Source: Burkholderiales bacterium (GTDB lineage Bacteria > Pseudomonadota > Gammaproteobacteria > Burkholderiales > Burkholderiaceae_B). From it: DNA of 54,628 nt. The notes below the pieces were generated by a model. It ran no database searches and had not been told where the DNA came from. It worked only from the letters and a program-made list of their open reading frames with translations. The stretch lies in the NCBI GenBank assembly GCA_027484315.1, contig JAIXTE010000104.1:1-54628 (forward strand). The letters are read 5' to 3'. Positions 9,299 through 19,463 of this stretch are shown here, piece by piece. Within the stretch, counting starts at the first letter, position 1. Every line of letters begins with the position of its first letter. A program made the translations under genes and the position numbers.

Positions 9299-10334
9299 TC
9301 AGCCTGCATTTTCTCAGCAGGCTGAATTGCTCGAGCCCAGTCCGGGCAATATTCAACGCTGCGCCGAAGCCTTGCTGAACGGCCAACTGGTGGCATTTCC
9401 TACCGAAACCGTGTTTGGTCTGGGTGCCGCAGTCACTGAGCTGAATGCGGTGCAGGGCATTTTCACAGCCAAAGGCCGTCCTTCTGAGCACCCCCTGATT
9501 GCCCATGTGGCACCTGGTGCCAATTTAACCGGGTGGGTGGCTGAGGTGACTCCGGTCATGCAAAAACTGATGAATGCCTTTTGGCCCGGTCCGCTGACGC
9601 TGGTGGTGCCAAAGGGGGATCGCATGCCCGTTCAGGTCACCGGTGGGCAGCAGTCTGTAGGCATTCGTTGCCCGTCGCACCCTGTGGCAATCGACCTTTT
9701 GAAAGCCGTTGGTGTGCCTGTGGCTGCCCCTTCTGCCAACCGTTTTGGCAAGGTCAGCCCCACCCGGGCAACCCACGTACTGGTTGAACTAGGGGATCGA
9801 ATCCCCTTTGTTCTGGACGGTCAGGTACCGGATGTGGGCATTGAATCAACCATTGTTTCTCTGCTGAATGCGCAGCCGGCAATATTGCGGCCCGGTGCAA
9901 TTACTGCTGCCCAAATCGAAGCGGTCTTGGGTGTTTCAGTGTCTACTCACGCTGAGGTATCCAGAACACCCGATGCAAACCCACGGGTTTCCGGAGCCCT
10001 GGAAAAACATTACAGCCCGGATGCCAAGGTCAATATTGTTTCGGCAAGTGAATTGTTGGCTTGGCCCATGTCCCCGGAGCAAGCCTTGTCACAGAAGGTT
10101 ATTTGTGTGGGCTGGACCGATTCTTTTTTACAGAAGGCCCATGCTCTGCGAGACAGAAATCCTGGTGTATTGGTGGAAGTCCTTGGAAACAGGCCTGCTG
10201 CAGTGGCTCAAGCCTTGTACGCCACACTTCGGAAGGCTGACGAGTTCGGCTGCCAGCATGTCCTGTTTGAATGTCCCGCAGCAGAAGTTGCCTGGGAAGC
10301 AGTCGCGGACCGCCTCAAAAGAGCCTCTGCCTGA
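9285..10334 (+). CDS. sua5: L-threonylcarbamoyladenylate synthase, Sua5 type
   Basis: Makes threonylcarbamoyl-AMP for the t6A37 modification of ANN-decoding tRNAs. The N-terminal YrdC domain shows LVAFPTETVFGLGA, the KGRPSEHPLIAH motif and VAAPSANRFGKVSPT. A linker (PDANPRVSGALEKHY) leads to a C-terminal Sua5 domain, which makes the protein 349 residues against about 190 for the short TsaC form. ATG 9285 overlaps the purK end by 14 bases, so translation is probably coupled. TsaE, which works in the same pathway, is encoded at 20548-21057. Confidence 0.95.
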   Translation: MTTTDQPAFSQQAELLEPSPGNIQRCAEALLNGQLVAFPTETVFGLGAAVTELNAVQGIFTAKGRPSEHPLIAHVAPGANLTGWVAEVTPVMQKLMNAFWPGPLTLVVPKGDRMPVQVTGGQQSVGIRCPSHPVAIDLLKAVGVPVAAPSANRFGKVSPTRATHVLVELGDRIPFVLDGQVPDVGIESTIVSLLNAQPAILRPGAITAAQIEAVLGVSVSTHAEVSRTPDANPRVSGALEKHYSPDAKVNIVSASELLAWPMSPEQALSQKVICVGWTDSFLQKAHALRDRNPGVLVEVLGNRPAAVAQALYATLRKADEFGCQHVLFECPAAEVAWEAVADRLKRASA

Positions 10335-10492
10335 ACTGCTTTGCAAGAATTCGCCTACACGCATTTCGTATTATTCCCACATACCCAGCTTTGGCTGCCA
10401 GCTACGATCAGTTCATGATTTTCACTTTGCCCAGCGCCTGAGCCACATTGGCTTGCATGCGTGGCTTGTGCTTCGAACTGAAAGGAGTTTGC

Positions 10493-11278
10493 ATGCTTCC
10501 CTTAAACCCACCAGCTGGGTCTTCCCGTCGAGTTTCATCAAAATCGCCAGCTTCCAGGTTGCAACTGCGCAGCGGAAGTCGATCGTGTGGGCGTTCCGAT
10601 GACCATGAAACGCTGGCCGAGCAATTTTTGAGCTTGGTCGATGACGATTTTTTTCCCTGTGTGGGGGCCAAGGCCGCGCTCGCAAGGGGTGAGATGTTTG
10701 TGCATGAGTTTGGCATGCTGAATGACGCCACTCATGACGCAGAATTGCTGAATTCACTGGAATTGTTTGTCAAAACAATGGAGTCCGCCGATGAAGACCC
10801 ATTGAAGGTACATTCCTTCGTGGCGGTGTTCAAAGGACCTTTTATCACAAGTGAATTGCAGTTTGAAAACCTGTTGTGGACGCAGTTGTACAACCTGCAC
10901 ATTCTGGATGTCACCCGTGGCTTTTCTGCCGCTTCTGACATCAGCAGCAATCCTGAAAGTCCCCAGTTCAGTTTGAGCTTGGCGGGGCATCCATTTTTCG
11001 TGATCGGTCTACACCCGGGTGCTTCCCGACTGGCCAGAACTTTTCGCAGTCCGGTTCTGGTTTTCAATTCTCACCGGCAATTTGAAGCCCTGCGTGCGGA
11101 TGGTCGTTATTCCAAAATGCAAAAGGCAATCCGCAAACGCGACATTGCCTTGCAAGGCTCCATCAATCCCAACCTGGCCGACTTTGGGTCCAACAGCGAA
11201 GCCCGCCAATACAGTGGTCGCAAGGTGGATGCAAACTGGAAATGCCCATTTGATTTCGAGAAGGCACGTAAATCATGA
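10493..11278 (+). CDS. YqcI/YcgG family protein, similar to heme-dependent N-hydroxylase GntA
   Basis: A 261-residue soluble protein that I assign to the YqcI/YcgG family (PF08892) from its conserved blocks. These are a FPCVGAKAAL segment, GHPFFVIGLHPGASRLAR, VLVFNSHRQFEALR, the GRYSKMQKAIRKRD helix, LQGSINPNLADFG and a C-terminal WKCPF. In cyanobacteria a family member, GntA, is a heme enzyme that N-hydroxylates a guanidino compound in guanitoxin synthesis; that function is not shown for this gene. ATG 10493 follows a strong AAAGGAG at good spacing; upstream TTG 10448 and ATG 10457 lack one. The stop overlaps the next ATG (ATGA), which ties it to the DUF1989 gene. The substrate is unknown. 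Confidence 0.8.
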   Translation: MLPLNPPAGSSRRVSSKSPASRLQLRSGSRSCGRSDDHETLAEQFLSLVDDDFFPCVGAKAALARGEMFVHEFGMLNDATHDAELLNSLELFVKTMESADEDPLKVHSFVAVFKGPFITSELQFENLLWTQLYNLHILDVTRGFSAASDISSNPESPQFSLSLAGHPFFVIGLHPGASRLARTFRSPVLVFNSHRQFEALRADGRYSKMQKAIRKRDIALQGSINPNLADFGSNSEARQYSGRKVDANWKCPFDFEKARKS

Positions 11279-11892
11279 ACGATCTATTGGTTGAATTCAA
11301 AGTTAACACTCGCATACGTCCCTGTTCTGCGCATGCTTTTGAATTGAACGCTGGGGAGGAGTTGATTGTGGTCGATCCACAAGGTCAGCAGGTCAGTGAC
11401 CTTGTCGCCTTTGCCAAGTCGGATATTCGGGAATACCTGTCCTCAGGGCGCACCTTGGACTACGCGTCCAAATTGTGGCTGAGTACTGGCGATGTGTTGT
11501 ACTCCAACCGGAGTACCCCAATGTTTACCATTCTGGAAGACACCTGTGGCCGCCATGATTTCACCTTGGCACCCTGTTCCAAGGAGATGTTTGAAACCAT
11601 CTATGGCGAAAAAGAAGGGCGCCCAGGATGTGAGGGCAATCTGGAAAAGGTGCTGAAAAAATATGGCATTGGTCGCGACAACATTCCTACTGCATTCAAT
11701 GTATTCATGAATGTGGGCATCGACCCGTTCACCGGGGCACTGGCAGTACTTCCGCCATTGAGCAAGCCTGGGGACTTCGTTCGATTCAAGGCAGAAATGG
11801 ATCTGATTGTTGGACTTAGTGCCTGTTCAGCAGGTCAGTCCAACAATTTCAGTTACAAGCCGATAGACTTCAGGATTGAGTCACCGGCTTGA
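11275..11892 (+). CDS. DUF1989 / urea carboxylase-associated family protein
   Basis: A 205-residue cytosolic protein. It shows the DUF1989 (PF09347) features: VDPQGQQVSDLVAF, a LYSNRSTPMFTILEDTCGRHD segment (key residues S-x-P-M and G-R-H-D), LAPCS, then PGCEGNLEKVL, PTAFNVFMNV and a late SACSAGQSNN. Related proteins work beside urea carboxylase, and the CgdA/CgdB pair of this family deiminates carboxyguanidine. A single DUF1989 gene coupled to a GntA-like gene suggests chemistry on a guanidino compound, but this is inference. No urea carboxylase, allophanate hydrolase or transporter lies nearby. Confidence 0.8.
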   Translation: MNDLLVEFKVNTRIRPCSAHAFELNAGEELIVVDPQGQQVSDLVAFAKSDIREYLSSGRTLDYASKLWLSTGDVLYSNRSTPMFTILEDTCGRHDFTLAPCSKEMFETIYGEKEGRPGCEGNLEKVLKKYGIGRDNIPTAFNVFMNVGIDPFTGALAVLPPLSKPGDFVRFKAEMDLIVGLSACSAGQSNNFSYKPIDFRIESPA

Positions 11893-11901
11893 CTGAGCGG
11901 G

Positions 11902-12281
11902 TTACATTTGCTGGGTTGGAATGTGGCCGCGTTGTTCGGCAATCACGTTGTTGTCATCCACGAAAACAAGTTTAGGCTGGAATGTCTTGCACTCTGCATC
12001 GTCCATGCTGCCGTAGGCTGCGATGATTACCAGGTCGCCCTTTTGCGCGCGACGTGCTGCCGCACCGTTCAGGGAAATCATTCCGCTTCCACGCTCTCCC
12101 TTAATGGCGTAGGTTGAAAATCGCTCGCCGTTGTCGATGACATAAATATCGATGCGTTGAAACTCGATAATGCCCGAGGCGTCCAGCAGATTTTCGTCAA
12201 TCGCGCAGGAGCCCTCGTAATGCAGTTCACAGTGGGTTACTTTGGCTCGGTGAATTTTTCCGAGCAACATCTCACGATGCA

Positions 12282-12282
<1 letters not shown>
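11902..12282 (-). CDS. panD: aspartate 1-decarboxylase
   Basis: Pyruvoyl enzyme that makes beta-alanine for pantothenate. The 126-residue pro-protein carries the self-cleavage site YEGS with Gly24-Ser25; Ser25 becomes the pyruvoyl group. KIHRAKVT near the start and [20 protein letters not shown] further on are family blocks. Its ATG overlaps the panC stop by one base (TGATG), so it is the last gene of panB-panC-panD. Confidence 0.97.
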
Positions 12283-13974
<1,692 letters not shown>

Positions 13975-14009
13975 CGTGCTTCTCTCAGTGCTGTCTTTGC
14001 TTGGGGTTC

Positions 14010-14651
14010 TTATTCAGACCAGTTGAAAAACTCTCGCCGGCCTTTCATGCCGTCTATCTGGTTCAGCAACAGGTCAAAGTCCTCTGCATGGTCGATCGGG
14101 TTCAAATGTTCTGTATTCACAATCAGAAGCGGCGCATCGTCATAGTGATAAAAAAAGCGGCTGTAGGCATCGCTTAACTGCGACAAATACGCTTCGGTGA
14201 TGTTGGCTTCGTAGGGCGTGGCACGCTTTTGAACACGCTCAATCAAGGCCTGAGGCGATGCCTGCAGGTAAATGACCAAGTCTGGGGTGCTGGTTTGCGG
14301 GCTTTGATGCTGGTAAATCTGCTGATACAGCTTCAGCTCTTCCTCATCCAGCGTCAGGCTGGCAAACATTCGGTCTTTCTCGAGCAGAAAGTCGCTGATG
14401 ACCATATTCTCGAAAAAATCACGTTGGGTCAGGTCCCGCAATTGCCCGATTCGTTGAAACAGAAAGAACAGCTGGGTAGGCAAGGCGTAGCGGGCCGGCT
14501 CCTGGTAAAACTTCTCAAGAAAGGGATTGTCGTCCGGCTTCTCGAGCAACACTTCGGCCTGGAATCGCTGGGCAATCAAGCGGGCCAGCGAGGTTTTCCC
14601 CACGCCAATGGGCCCTTCAATCACGATGTGGCGATATTTCTCTGACAACAA
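14010..14651 (-). CDS. deoxynucleoside kinase (deoxyadenosine/deoxyguanosine kinase family), TTG start
   Basis: Phosphorylates deoxynucleosides for salvage; the exact base preference cannot be read here. The Walker [11 protein letters not shown] lies at residues 13-22, with a [10 protein letters not shown] segment and the LID-type [10 protein letters not shown] and [13 protein letters not shown] helices. No ATG fits the N-terminus. TTG 14651 is 7 bases after GGAG and gives 213 residues, which is normal for the family. The place between folK and panB is a common Burkholderiales arrangement. Confidence 0.88.
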   Translation of the reverse strand: MLSEKYRHIVIEGPIGVGKTSLARLIAQRFQAEVLLEKPDDNPFLEKFYQEPARYALPTQLFFLFQRIGQLRDLTQRDFFENMVISDFLLEKDRMFASLTLDEEELKLYQQIYQHQSPQTSTPDLVIYLQASPQALIERVQKRATPYEANITEAYLSQLSDAYSRFFYHYDDAPLLIVNTEHLNPIDHAEDFDLLLNQIDGMKGRREFFNWSE

Positions 14652-14725
14652 CTTGGCTCTCCAGTGAATGGCTTGCGTGCGGCCTCAGTGTAGCGCACGG
14701 GTAATATCGGAATTGGAAAAACAGT

Positions 14726-15208
14726 TCAAATCGGGCTGACGTCCTGGTCTTGCGTGGCGGGCAGGTATCCACTCGCCAGGCCAAGCCCGGGTATTTCAAC
14801 CTCGGGGTTCAACAGCAAAAGCGGTTCAAGAACAAATCTGCGCAAATGCATCCTGGGGTGGGGTACTGTCAGTTGCTCAGTGTGTCGGGTTTCATTGCCC
14901 ACCAGGAGTACATCCACATCAATAGGGCGGGGCGCATTGCGGGTGGTGCGCACCCGGCCAAGCTGGTTTTCCAAGGCCAGGCAGGTCTGAAGCAGCGATT
15001 CGGCGTTGCCCAGCCACTGGATTTCCAGGACTGAGTTCACGTAGTCTGGTCCTGTGGCGTCCACCGGCGCACTTCGATAGCGCAGCGATTCCCGTGTGCC
15101 TGCTGCAAGTGTGTGGGCAGCGAAGTGCTGAACCACCTCATCAAACAAAGCCAGCGGATGGCCCAGATTGCCACCCAAGCCCAAATAGCAAAGCGTGCTG
15201 TTGCTCAC
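14726..15208 (-). CDS. folK: 2-amino-4-hydroxy-6-hydroxymethyldihydropteridine diphosphokinase
   Basis: Pyrophosphorylates 6-hydroxymethyl-dihydropterin in folate synthesis. The 160-residue protein has YLGLGGNLGHP at the start, NSVLEIQW, the HPPK signature RNAPRPIDVDVLLVG and VPHPRMHLRRFVLEPL. The ATG overlaps the pcnB stop (ATGA). A 74-base gap separates it from the downstream kinase gene. Confidence 0.95.
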   Translation of the reverse strand: MSNSTLCYLGLGGNLGHPLALFDEVVQHFAAHTLAAGTRESLRYRSAPVDATGPDYVNSVLEIQWLGNAESLLQTCLALENQLGRVRTTRNAPRPIDVDVLLVGNETRHTEQLTVPHPRMHLRRFVLEPLLLLNPEVEIPGLGLASGYLPATQDQDVSPI

Positions 15209-16662
15209 TCGCCAGAAGATCCCTGTTGAGGCGATCCGCCACCTTGACCAGCCAGAGCCGTCTTGGGCTTCCTGCGGCGTTTCTTCTTGCGTGCAGCACC
15301 TTCCTGGCCCGCGGGTGTTCCCCGTAAGCCGTCGAGCATGCTCTGGCGGTTGTTGACGTCGCCGTCACTGAATTCACGCCACCATTCGGCCAGTTCAGTG
15401 TCTGCATCCACATCACCCACCTTGGCTCGCAATTCATAAAAATCAAGCGATGCGCGGAATTTCTGCTGTTCCAGCATGCGGAACGGGGCTTTGCCCGCGC
15501 GTTTTTCAAAGCGTGGCTGAAATGCCCAAATTTCACGCATGTCGCCAGTCAGGCGGCGTGGTATCGCTGTGCGCTCCGCCTGCTCGGCCAGCACTTCATC
15601 CATGGCTGCGAACAGTGCCGGGAATTTCAGCTCGCCTTGCTCCAGCTTGGCTTCCCAGTTTTCCAGGACCAGGTGCCACAACAGGCAGGCAAACAGGAAG
15701 CCAGGGCTCAACGGCTTGCCGTCTTTCACACGCTGGTCGGTTCGTGCCAGCGCTTCGGTCAGGAAAGGTTCGCCCCGCTCGTGTTCCAGGATCGCATCCA
15801 GCAATGGAAACACGCCGTGGTGCAAACCCGCTTTGCGCAGGCCTTTCAGGCAAGCCAGTGCTGATCCGCTCATCAGCAGTTTGAGCATTTCGTCAAACAG
15901 CCGGGATGCAGGCACATTGCGCAGCAAATCTGCCAATTCAGCGATCGGGGCGTAGGTTGCCGGCTCAATGTCGAAATTCAGTTTGGCGGCGAAACGCACC
16001 ACGCGCAGCATGCGCACCGGGTCTTCCCGGTAACGCAAGCTGGGTTCACCGATCATGCGCAGCAGTTTGGCGCGCAGGTCTTCCATGCCATGGTGGTAAT
16101 CCCACACGGTTTCTGTGCTGGGGTCGTAGTACATGGCATTGACAGTAAAGTCCCTGCGGGATGCATCTTCATCCTGACGACCGAACTCGTTGTCGCGCAG
16201 CACGCGGCCATGTTCATCTTTTTCGTTGCTGGCGCTGGCCAATGCTCGAAAAGTGGATGTTTCAATGGTTTCCGGGCCAAACATGACATGCACAATCTGG
16301 AAGCGTCGGCCGATTACGCGTGCGCGGCGAAACAAACGCTGGGTCTGTTCCGGGCTGGCATCTGTGGCCACATCAAAATCTTTCGGGCGCATGCCCAAAA
16401 GCAGGTCGCGCACTGCACCGCCCACCACAAAGGCTTTGTAGCCTTTACTTTGCAGGGTTTCGCAAACACGAATGGCATTGTGGCTGACCAATCGCTTGTC
16501 GATTTTGTGTTCGGCCACACTCCATACTTTTGGTTTGTGGACGCCATAGCTGACCTTGACCTTTTTGGGCGTGCCCAGGTTCAGATGCGCAGCGGGGCCC
16601 GGGGCTTCGCGCCCCAGCGTGACCGGTTTTGAAAACATGCGTTTGAATAGTTTTTTGATCAT
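15205..16662 (-). CDS. pcnB: poly(A) polymerase I
   Basis: Adds A tails to RNA 3' ends and so marks them for decay. The nucleotidyltransferase head shows FVVGGAVRDLLLGM and KDFDVATDA, followed by RRDFTVNAMYYD and the YREDPVRMLRVVRFAAKL block. The C-terminus is very basic (ARKKKRRRKPKT), as in other PcnB proteins. I chose ATG 16662 (485 residues), which overlaps the stop of the phosphatase gene as ATGA; the upstream in-frame TTG gives only an extra eight residues. It is near-identical in layout to tRNA CCA enzymes, but the basic tail and gene order favour PcnB. Confidence 0.93.
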   Translation of the reverse strand: MIKKLFKRMFSKPVTLGREAPGPAAHLNLGTPKKVKVSYGVHKPKVWSVAEHKIDKRLVSHNAIRVCETLQSKGYKAFVVGGAVRDLLLGMRPKDFDVATDASPEQTQRLFRRARVIGRRFQIVHVMFGPETIETSTFRALASASNEKDEHGRVLRDNEFGRQDEDASRRDFTVNAMYYDPSTETVWDYHHGMEDLRAKLLRMIGEPSLRYREDPVRMLRVVRFAAKLNFDIEPATYAPIAELADLLRNVPASRLFDEMLKLLMSGSALACLKGLRKAGLHHGVFPLLDAILEHERGEPFLTEALARTDQRVKDGKPLSPGFLFACLLWHLVLENWEAKLEQGELKFPALFAAMDEVLAEQAERTAIPRRLTGDMREIWAFQPRFEKRAGKAPFRMLEQQKFRASLDFYELRAKVGDVDADTELAEWWREFSDGDVNNRQSMLDGLRGTPAGQEGAARKKKRRRKPKTALAGQGGGSPQQGSSGE

Positions 16663-17324
16663 TTGAACAGCTCTAGTACGGGCCAACCTTGCGACTTCGC
16701 GATGCCGGCCAGTTTCTCGTCAGGGTTCGCAGCCACTGGGTGGCTGACGCATTCGAGCAGCGGCAGGTCATTGATAGAGTCGCTGTAAAAATGGCTGGTC
16801 TCGAAACTGTTCATGGTCCATCCCTTTTGGGCCAACCACTCGTTCAGTCGTGTCACCTTGCCTTCCCGGAAGCTGGGTATGCCGCTCACTTTGCCCGTGA
16901 ATTCGCCATCAAGCAACTCAGGCTCGGTAGCGATCAAGGCTTCAATGCCAAAAGCCTGGGCGATCGGTTGGGTGATGAAGCTGTTGGTTGCCGTGATGAT
17001 GACGCACACGGCGTTTTCATTTTGATGCTTCTTGACCAACTCGATCGCAGAGGGCTTGATGTTCGGGCGAATCACTTCAGCCATGAACTCGTTGTGCCAT
17101 ACGGCCAACTGCGCACGCGTGTTGTTGCGCAGGGGGCGCAATTGAAAGTCGAGAAATTCGTCAATATTCAGCGTACCGGCTTTGTAGTCAGCATAGAACT
17201 GGTCGTTCCGGGCTTCAAATTCGGCGCGGTCGAGCACCCCTTTGTTGATCAGAAATTGCGACCAACCGTGGTCAGAATCAATCGGCAACAGGGTGTTGTC
17301 AAGGTCAAACAGTGCGAGTTTCAT
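16659..17324 (-). CDS. HAD-IB family phosphatase, SerB-like
   Basis: A 221-residue HAD hydrolase. Motif I is FDLDNTLLP at residues 6-14, motif II is IITAT, the lysine lies in the FREGKVTRL segment and motif IV is FYSDSINDLPLLE. The helical cap sits between motifs I and II, which puts it in the IB subfamily with phosphoserine phosphatases. The substrate cannot be told from sequence. It overlaps hda by 20 bases and pcnB by 4, so all three are probably made together. Confidence 0.85.
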   Translation of the reverse strand: MKLALFDLDNTLLPIDSDHGWSQFLINKGVLDRAEFEARNDQFYADYKAGTLNIDEFLDFQLRPLRNNTRAQLAVWHNEFMAEVIRPNIKPSAIELVKKHQNENAVCVIITATNSFITQPIAQAFGIEALIATEPELLDGEFTGKVSGIPSFREGKVTRLNEWLAQKGWTMNSFETSHFYSDSINDLPLLECVSHPVAANPDEKLAGIAKSQGWPVLELFK

Positions 17325-18006
17325 ATTCCCGAATTACCAGACTTTCTCGTCGTTTCATCCAGTGTCGCAGCAAATTCACGCTCACCGGTTTTTGTTGTTC
17401 AAGGGAGAAGCGATCCAATCCATCCATGACGGCCATGAGCGAGCCCATGTCGCGCTGAAAATAGCGCAATGCATATTCAATCACTTCCTCGCTCAGCTGC
17501 AGCCCGCGGGATTTCGCCATGGATTGCAGGGCTTCGTGTTTTTCCTGGTCGCTCAAGGGGTGAACCCGCAGGCAAAGACCCGCTTCGATTCGTGTGCGCA
17601 AGTCATCCCGCAACTTGAGCTCGGCCGGTGGAAATTCACTGGCCAGTATGATTTTACCGGGTTTGTTCTCTGCAAGGCTTGAGTTGAATGCATTAAACAG
17701 CTGTACTTGGGAGTAGGGCGTCAGTTGCTCGATGTTGTCAATCACCAAGGCCTGTTCGCTGGGCTTGAAGACAAACCGGTTGCCGCCTGCCACAACATTC
17801 ACACCCATTTCGTCGGCCACGCCACGCAACAAGTGGCTTTTTCCGCAACCGGCAGGCCCGTAGACATACATGAAAGGACTCAGGCTTTCGAGTGTGGCGA
17901 GTTGCTGCAGTTCATGCACGAGCTGACCGTTCTGACCTACCAGGAAGTTGGTCAGTGTGGGCCTGGGCGGCGTGAATACATCAAGGAGCAACTGTTGCAT
18001 GGGCAT
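17305..18006 (-). CDS. hda: DnaA regulatory inactivator Hda
   Basis: A 233-residue AAA+ protein related to DnaA domain III. The N-terminal QQLLLDVF matches a sliding-clamp binding motif, which lets Hda bind the DNA-loaded clamp and stimulate hydrolysis of DnaA-bound ATP. Walker A is YGPAGCGKSHLL, the Walker B-like segment is ALVIDNIEQL, and the sensor region RDDLRTRIEAGL is present. ATG codons at 18006 and 18000 are both possible. It heads the minus-strand operon and diverges from purM. Confidence 0.92.
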   Translation of the reverse strand: MPMQQLLLDVFTPPRPTLTNFLVGQNGQLVHELQQLATLESLSPFMYVYGPAGCGKSHLLRGVADEMGVNVVAGGNRFVFKPSEQALVIDNIEQLTPYSQVQLFNAFNSSLAENKPGKIILASEFPPAELKLRDDLRTRIEAGLCLRVHPLSDQEKHEALQSMAKSRGLQLSEEVIEYALRYFQRDMGSLMAVMDGLDRFSLEQQKPVSVNLLRHWMKRRESLVIREYETRTV

Positions 18007-18260
18007 TGCTAAGCTGGGATTTGGTGGAAGTTAATTGAACTGTTTAGGGCGCATCGTTTAAGGGCGCGTTCATGCAACCGTTCACGCAATCGTTCAAGCA
18101 GGCGGCTCACTCACTGGGGCCGGGCGTATCAAGCAACCCCCAATAATACCCTTGAATGACACTTTTTGAGTCTTGTCTCGGTTAAAATACAAACACTCGC
18201 GCTTGTGGCCTGAAACCTGATGCAAGCTGCCCGACCCTCATTTTTTCGGATCGAATTTCA
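18007..18260. promoter_or_regulatory. divergent hda/purM intergenic region
   Basis: This 254-base gap must hold promoters for both hda (minus) and purM (plus). On the plus strand TAAAAT at 18183-18188 is the best -10 candidate, about 73 bases before purM, but no good -35 sits 16-18 bases upstream. Short direct repeats of a CGTTCA/CGTTCAnGCA type occur at about 18066-18096 (cgttcatgcaaccgttcacg, cgttcaagcag). No RNA gene was recognised. Confidence 0.35.
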
Positions 18261-19301
18261 ATGAATTCTCCCTTGACCTACAAAGACGCTGGCGTAGACA
18301 TGCAAGCCGGTGATGACCTGGTGGATGCCATCAAACCTCTGGCCAAACGAACCATGCGCCCCGGTGTGCTCGCGGGCATTGGCGGTTTTGGCGCCATGTT
18401 TGAAGTGCCCAAGGGGTATCGTGAGCCTGTGCTGGTTTCCGGTACGGACGGTGTGGGTACCAAACTGCGTCTGGCTTTTGAGTGGAATATTCACAACACG
18501 GTGGGTATTGACCTGGTTGCCATGAGCGCCAACGACATTCTGGTGCAAGGCGCTGAGCCTTTGTATTTTCTGGACTACTTTGCCTGCGGCAAGCTCGATG
18601 TCAAAACCGCAGCCAGCGTAGTGGGTGGCATTGCCTTTGGTTGCGAGCAAGCCGGTTGTGCCCTGATTGGCGGTGAAACCGCTGAAATGCCTGGCATGTA
18701 TCCCGATGGCGAGTATGACCTGGCTGGTTTTGCTGTGGGCATTGTCGAGAAATCCGAGATTCTGGATGCAAGCAAAGTGAAGGCCGGCGATGTGATACTG
18801 GGCCTGGCTTCCAACGGCATTCATTCCAATGGCTTCTCACTGGTGCGTAAAATCCTGGAACGCGCCCAACCGGATCTGAATCAATTGTGCGACGGCATGC
18901 CCCTGCGCGAGGCCATCATGGCACCCACACGCATGTATGTGAAACCAGTGCTTGAATTGATCAAGAAAGTGCCGGTGCATGCCTTGGCGCACATCACTGG
19001 TGGTGGTCTGGTTGAAAACATTCCCCGCGTATTGCCCGAGAACCTGGTGGCCGAACTGGACCGTGGGTCCTGGCCTGAAACCGAGCTGTTCAAATGGCTT
19101 CAGGAAAATGGCCAGGTGCCTTTCGATGAAATGAACAGGGTGTTCAACTGCGGGATTGGCATGGTCATCGTATTGCCCGCTGAACAAGCGAAAGCTGCCA
19201 TGGATTTACTGGCAGCCGCTGGTGAACAGGTTTACCAGGTGGGTGTAGTGCGCCCTCGTGTTGAGGGTGAGGCCCATACGATTGTCAGGCCTGCTCAGTA
19301 A
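18261..19301 (+). CDS. purM: phosphoribosylformylglycinamidine cyclo-ligase (AIR synthetase)
   Basis: Closes FGAM to AIR with ATP, the fifth purine step. The 346-residue protein shows [64 protein letters not shown] and [15 protein letters not shown], with [13 protein letters not shown] in the second domain. It stands alone on the plus strand, divergent from hda, an arrangement common in Burkholderiales. Its product AIR feeds PurK at 8123-9298. Confidence 0.97.
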   Translation: MNSPLTYKDAGVDMQAGDDLVDAIKPLAKRTMRPGVLAGIGGFGAMFEVPKGYREPVLVSGTDGVGTKLRLAFEWNIHNTVGIDLVAMSANDILVQGAEPLYFLDYFACGKLDVKTAASVVGGIAFGCEQAGCALIGGETAEMPGMYPDGEYDLAGFAVGIVEKSEILDASKVKAGDVILGLASNGIHSNGFSLVRKILERAQPDLNQLCDGMPLREAIMAPTRMYVKPVLELIKKVPVHALAHITGGGLVENIPRVLPENLVAELDRGSWPETELFKWLQENGQVPFDEMNRVFNCGIGMVIVLPAEQAKAAMDLLAAAGEQVYQVGVVRPRVEGEAHTIVRPAQ

Positions 19302-19342
19302 ACTGAATTCGTCATTGAGCGCGCAAGGCATCTGTATTTAAA

Positions 19343-19367
19343 CCGGAACCGCAATAGCGGCTTCCGG
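19343..19367. repeat. imperfect hairpin between purM and queG
   Basis: CCGGAACCGC pairs with GCGGCTTCCGG over a 4-base loop, with one bulged C. No T-tract follows on either strand, so it is not a standard intrinsic terminator. It lies between the convergent purM and queG genes and may slow read-through or protect 3' ends. The rest of the 162-base gap shows nothing I recognise. Confidence 0.5.
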
Positions 19368-19463
19368 GGCCCTTCAGGCCAATTCATTTCTTCGCGGGCC
19401 GATGGGCGGCTGAATCTCAAGGCCAAGCACCGCAGGTTGATTCAGGTTCGAATTCCCACTCGC

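Noticed and set aside
10335..10492. Guanidine riboswitch before the GntA-like gene
   Set aside because: None of the conserved ykkC-type sequence blocks is visible in the 158-base leader.
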